This document shows positions 62,195 to 64,000 of a DNA stretch of 64,000 nt, piece after piece. How positions within the stretch are numbered: position 1 is the stretch's first letter; each line of letters begins with the position of its first letter. The notes under the pieces are model-generated. The model was not told where the DNA came from, made no database searches, and saw only the letters and a program-made list of their open reading frames with translations. The stretch lies in NCBI GenBank assembly GCA_021234155.1, contig JAJEKV010000035.1, positions 3,860,224 to 3,924,223 on the forward strand, read 5' to 3'. This stretch comes from Isoetes taiwanensis (lineage: Eukaryota > Streptophyta > Lycopodiopsida > Isoetales > Isoetaceae). Position numbers and translations under genes: made by a program.

Positions 62195-62385
62195 TACATT
62201 GATTTGGAAAGAGGATGTGGCAAGTGAATCCATGGTGCCAACGGGAGACCATAAGGCCATGAAACCATTAGCAGAAATAAAGGACTATAAGCGGACTATA
62301 GAAGGGACAAGGAAATATAAAAAGTACTGGCAGAAATCCTTAGCATATAAACACAACACCGGAGGGGAGAGCATGCAATGAAGCA
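62195..62385 (+). repeat. 191-bp repeat with coding-like frame, first copy
   Basis: Nearly identical to 63810-64000 at the window end. The frame TLIWKEDVASESMVPTGDHK, AMKPLAEIKDYKRTIEGTRK, YKKYWQKSLA and KHNTGGESMQ ends at TGA in both, with few changes. The protein is unrecognised. It is the 3' continuation of the sequence split by the 3.99-kb LINE. Confidence 0.6.
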
Positions 62386-63150
62386 TTTGTAAAGTATTGG
62401 AATGAAGTTCATATGTTTTTGGGGAGTTTGGACACAAGCAGAAGTGTCGTTCGAGAGGGTTGGCTACCTCAAAGACGCTGGAGGCTTGACCATAGTGGGC
62501 AAGTTAAACAAAGATTTGGGAGGTATTTGGTCGAAAAATTGCCAGATATTTTTTTTCCCTTCCTTTTATAGCCTTGAGGTCTTTGTGGACTTATAGTTTC
62601 TTTCACATACGCGCGATATTTTAGAATTCGAGTAGCACCCTTATGCTTGCTTATCTTTTGTATGTGCATGTGATGGTCTGTGGTGGGCCCAGGAACATCA
62701 TTCATACCACCCAATAACGGTGCTTATATTGGTCCCGAAGACAAGGGCTTGTGACCAAGGTATTCACATGTGTGAATAAGGGGTATTCACACACTATTCA
62801 CATGTGTGAATACCCTTGGTCTACGTGGCACTAGGGTATTTACACATGTAGATACTCTTGCTTGCATGGCATGCTTATATAGAATTGGCATGCTAGGATT
62901 GTTCGTACAACATATCGAAAAAAAAAAAGGAAAAAAAGGGAAAAGGGGTATTCATATGTGTGAATATCCCCTTTAATAGAATTTGGGTTTGGCATTTTGT
63001 TCGTGCAACAGATGCCGGAAAAAAGGAAACAAGATGCTAACGCATCAATGGTTTGCCCGTTGGAATGGCTTCCAAATAGCATCTTTATGTATATGTTTCT
63101 TGTTTGATATAAGTTCCATGTGAATTCATACAAGACTCAATGTTTACATT
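62386..63150. other. Gene-free stretch with palindromic GGTATTCACA repeats
   Basis: 62758-62820 holds three GTATTCACA(CA)TGTGAATA-type palindromes, and 62944-62990 one more followed by CCCCTTTAATAGAATTTGGG, as at 26280-26310 and 38538-38568. This is probably a dispersed foldback family. No gene. Confidence 0.5.
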
Positions 63151-64000
63151 GTTTGCCTCAATTTAGGGCTACAGCAAAGTCTGTTGGCAGGTCTTTTCCA
63201 TTGCAGATATCATTAGATGGATTTATAACTAACACCCAGGAAGTAATGCATTAGGGCCATTTTATATTAGAGTTATGTGGCGTGCATTGCAAAATCTTTG
63301 CGCTGTTTGAAACATGGTTTTAATGGAGATGCACATTCTATTCGGACATTGCAACATTCCTTCAAGGCTTTGCATGATACGATTCCATGAAACTAGAGGA
63401 TTTGACCATAGGAAGGATGAATGGGCAAACACCTGCAATTCATGTGAACCCAATAACGGGGCAACAACTATACAAGAAACTTCCCTTATAACTTGACAGT
63501 TGTGCTGGCCACACTTACGAAGACATGGATGCAATGTTTGGGCATTATAAGATCAAATTGCAAAAAATGATGTCACCACTTATCTGAGGCATTTGGAGCT
63601 ATTTAAATAGTGTTCTTTACCTCGTTTTATTGATTCATTGATACAAGAAATCCCTGACTGGAAAGAGATCATAGAGAGTTATGCTCTTGAAGACCTTATT
63701 GGACATAGTGCTCCTAGCAATTTAGGTTTTGGGTAAAAATAAAGTGGAACGCCAATAATGCAATATAAGATGAGGTTGGAGATCCTGTGTGGAAACTGGA
63801 AGATAAGGATACATTGATTTAGAAAGAGGATGTGGCAAGTGAATCCATGGTGCCAACGGGAGAGCATAAGGCCATGAAACCATTAGCAGAAATAAAGGAC
63901 TGTAAGCGGACTATAGAAGGGACAAGGAAATATAAAAAGTACTGGCAGAAATCCTTAGCAGATAAACACAACACCGGAGGGGAGAGCATGCAATGAAGCA
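63151..64000 (+). pseudogene. Second copy of the unrecognised repeated coding-like sequence
   Basis: 63151-63296 matches 58051-58200, and 63810-64000 matches 62195-62385. The intervening 0.5 kb, absent from the first copy, includes TYLRHLELFK (about 63580), PRFIDSLIQEIPDWKEIIES then YALEDLIGHSAPSNLGFG (about 63625-63735). Stops interrupt. It runs off the window end. No known family is assigned. Confidence 0.4.

Overview
The window reads as nuclear DNA of a land plant with a large, repeat-rich genome. Supporting signs are a 12-exon GH1 beta-glucosidase structure with plant-type GT/AG introns, an AP2/ERF factor of the cytokinin-response-factor type, PLS-type PPR fragments, a plant mitochondrial ribosomal protein L20 gene, a CACTA terminus, LINEs, a Ty3/gypsy element and a TRIM. 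The PPR wording (for example DVVSWTALI, DMYAKCG, SILKACS) and the heavy load of a non-L1 LINE resemble ferns or other seedless vascular plants. That placement is an inference, not a demonstration.

Only one ordinary host gene looks intact: the two-exon bL20m gene at 39928-40443 (minus). The other host-like loci are broken. They are a CRF-type AP2/ERF gene (7600-8685), two GH1 beta-glucosidase copies (17798-20919 and 44186-46621), a second bL20m copy with a 47-bp exon deletion (27725-28193), and fragments of PPR and saccharopine-dehydrogenase-like genes.

Layout: 1-11.3 kb is mostly LINE debris around the AP2/ERF pseudogene, with a 393-bp foldback element. 11.3-15.3 kb is degenerate short-period repeat. 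15.4-29.7 kb holds segments B (GH1 locus), C and A (bL20m locus). 29.7-38 kb is a stack of LINEs, one broken by a 0.5-kb TRIM, plus a MITE. 38.3-47.8 kb repeats the same segments in the order A-B-C, with a CACTA terminus at the A/B junction. 47.8-52.4 kb holds a PPR remnant and minisatellites. 52.4-56.2 kb is a Ty3/gypsy element. 56.8-64 kb is LINE copies, one almost full length, inside an unrecognised repeated coding-like sequence.

Three observations stand out. First, the TRIM at 30864-31391 carries a tRNA-Ala(TGC)-like gene with a consensus B box and A-box-like motif inside each LTR. Removing the element restores an open reading frame. Second, the LINE copies share a terminal GGACG(N)TA followed by different microsatellites, and one 52-bp micro-insertion of this tail has put a (TTCC)n array in frame into the gypsy ORF. 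Third, the two-copy segments give natural filled and empty sites for several insertions. All calls come from reading the sequence. No database search, alignment program or folding program was run.
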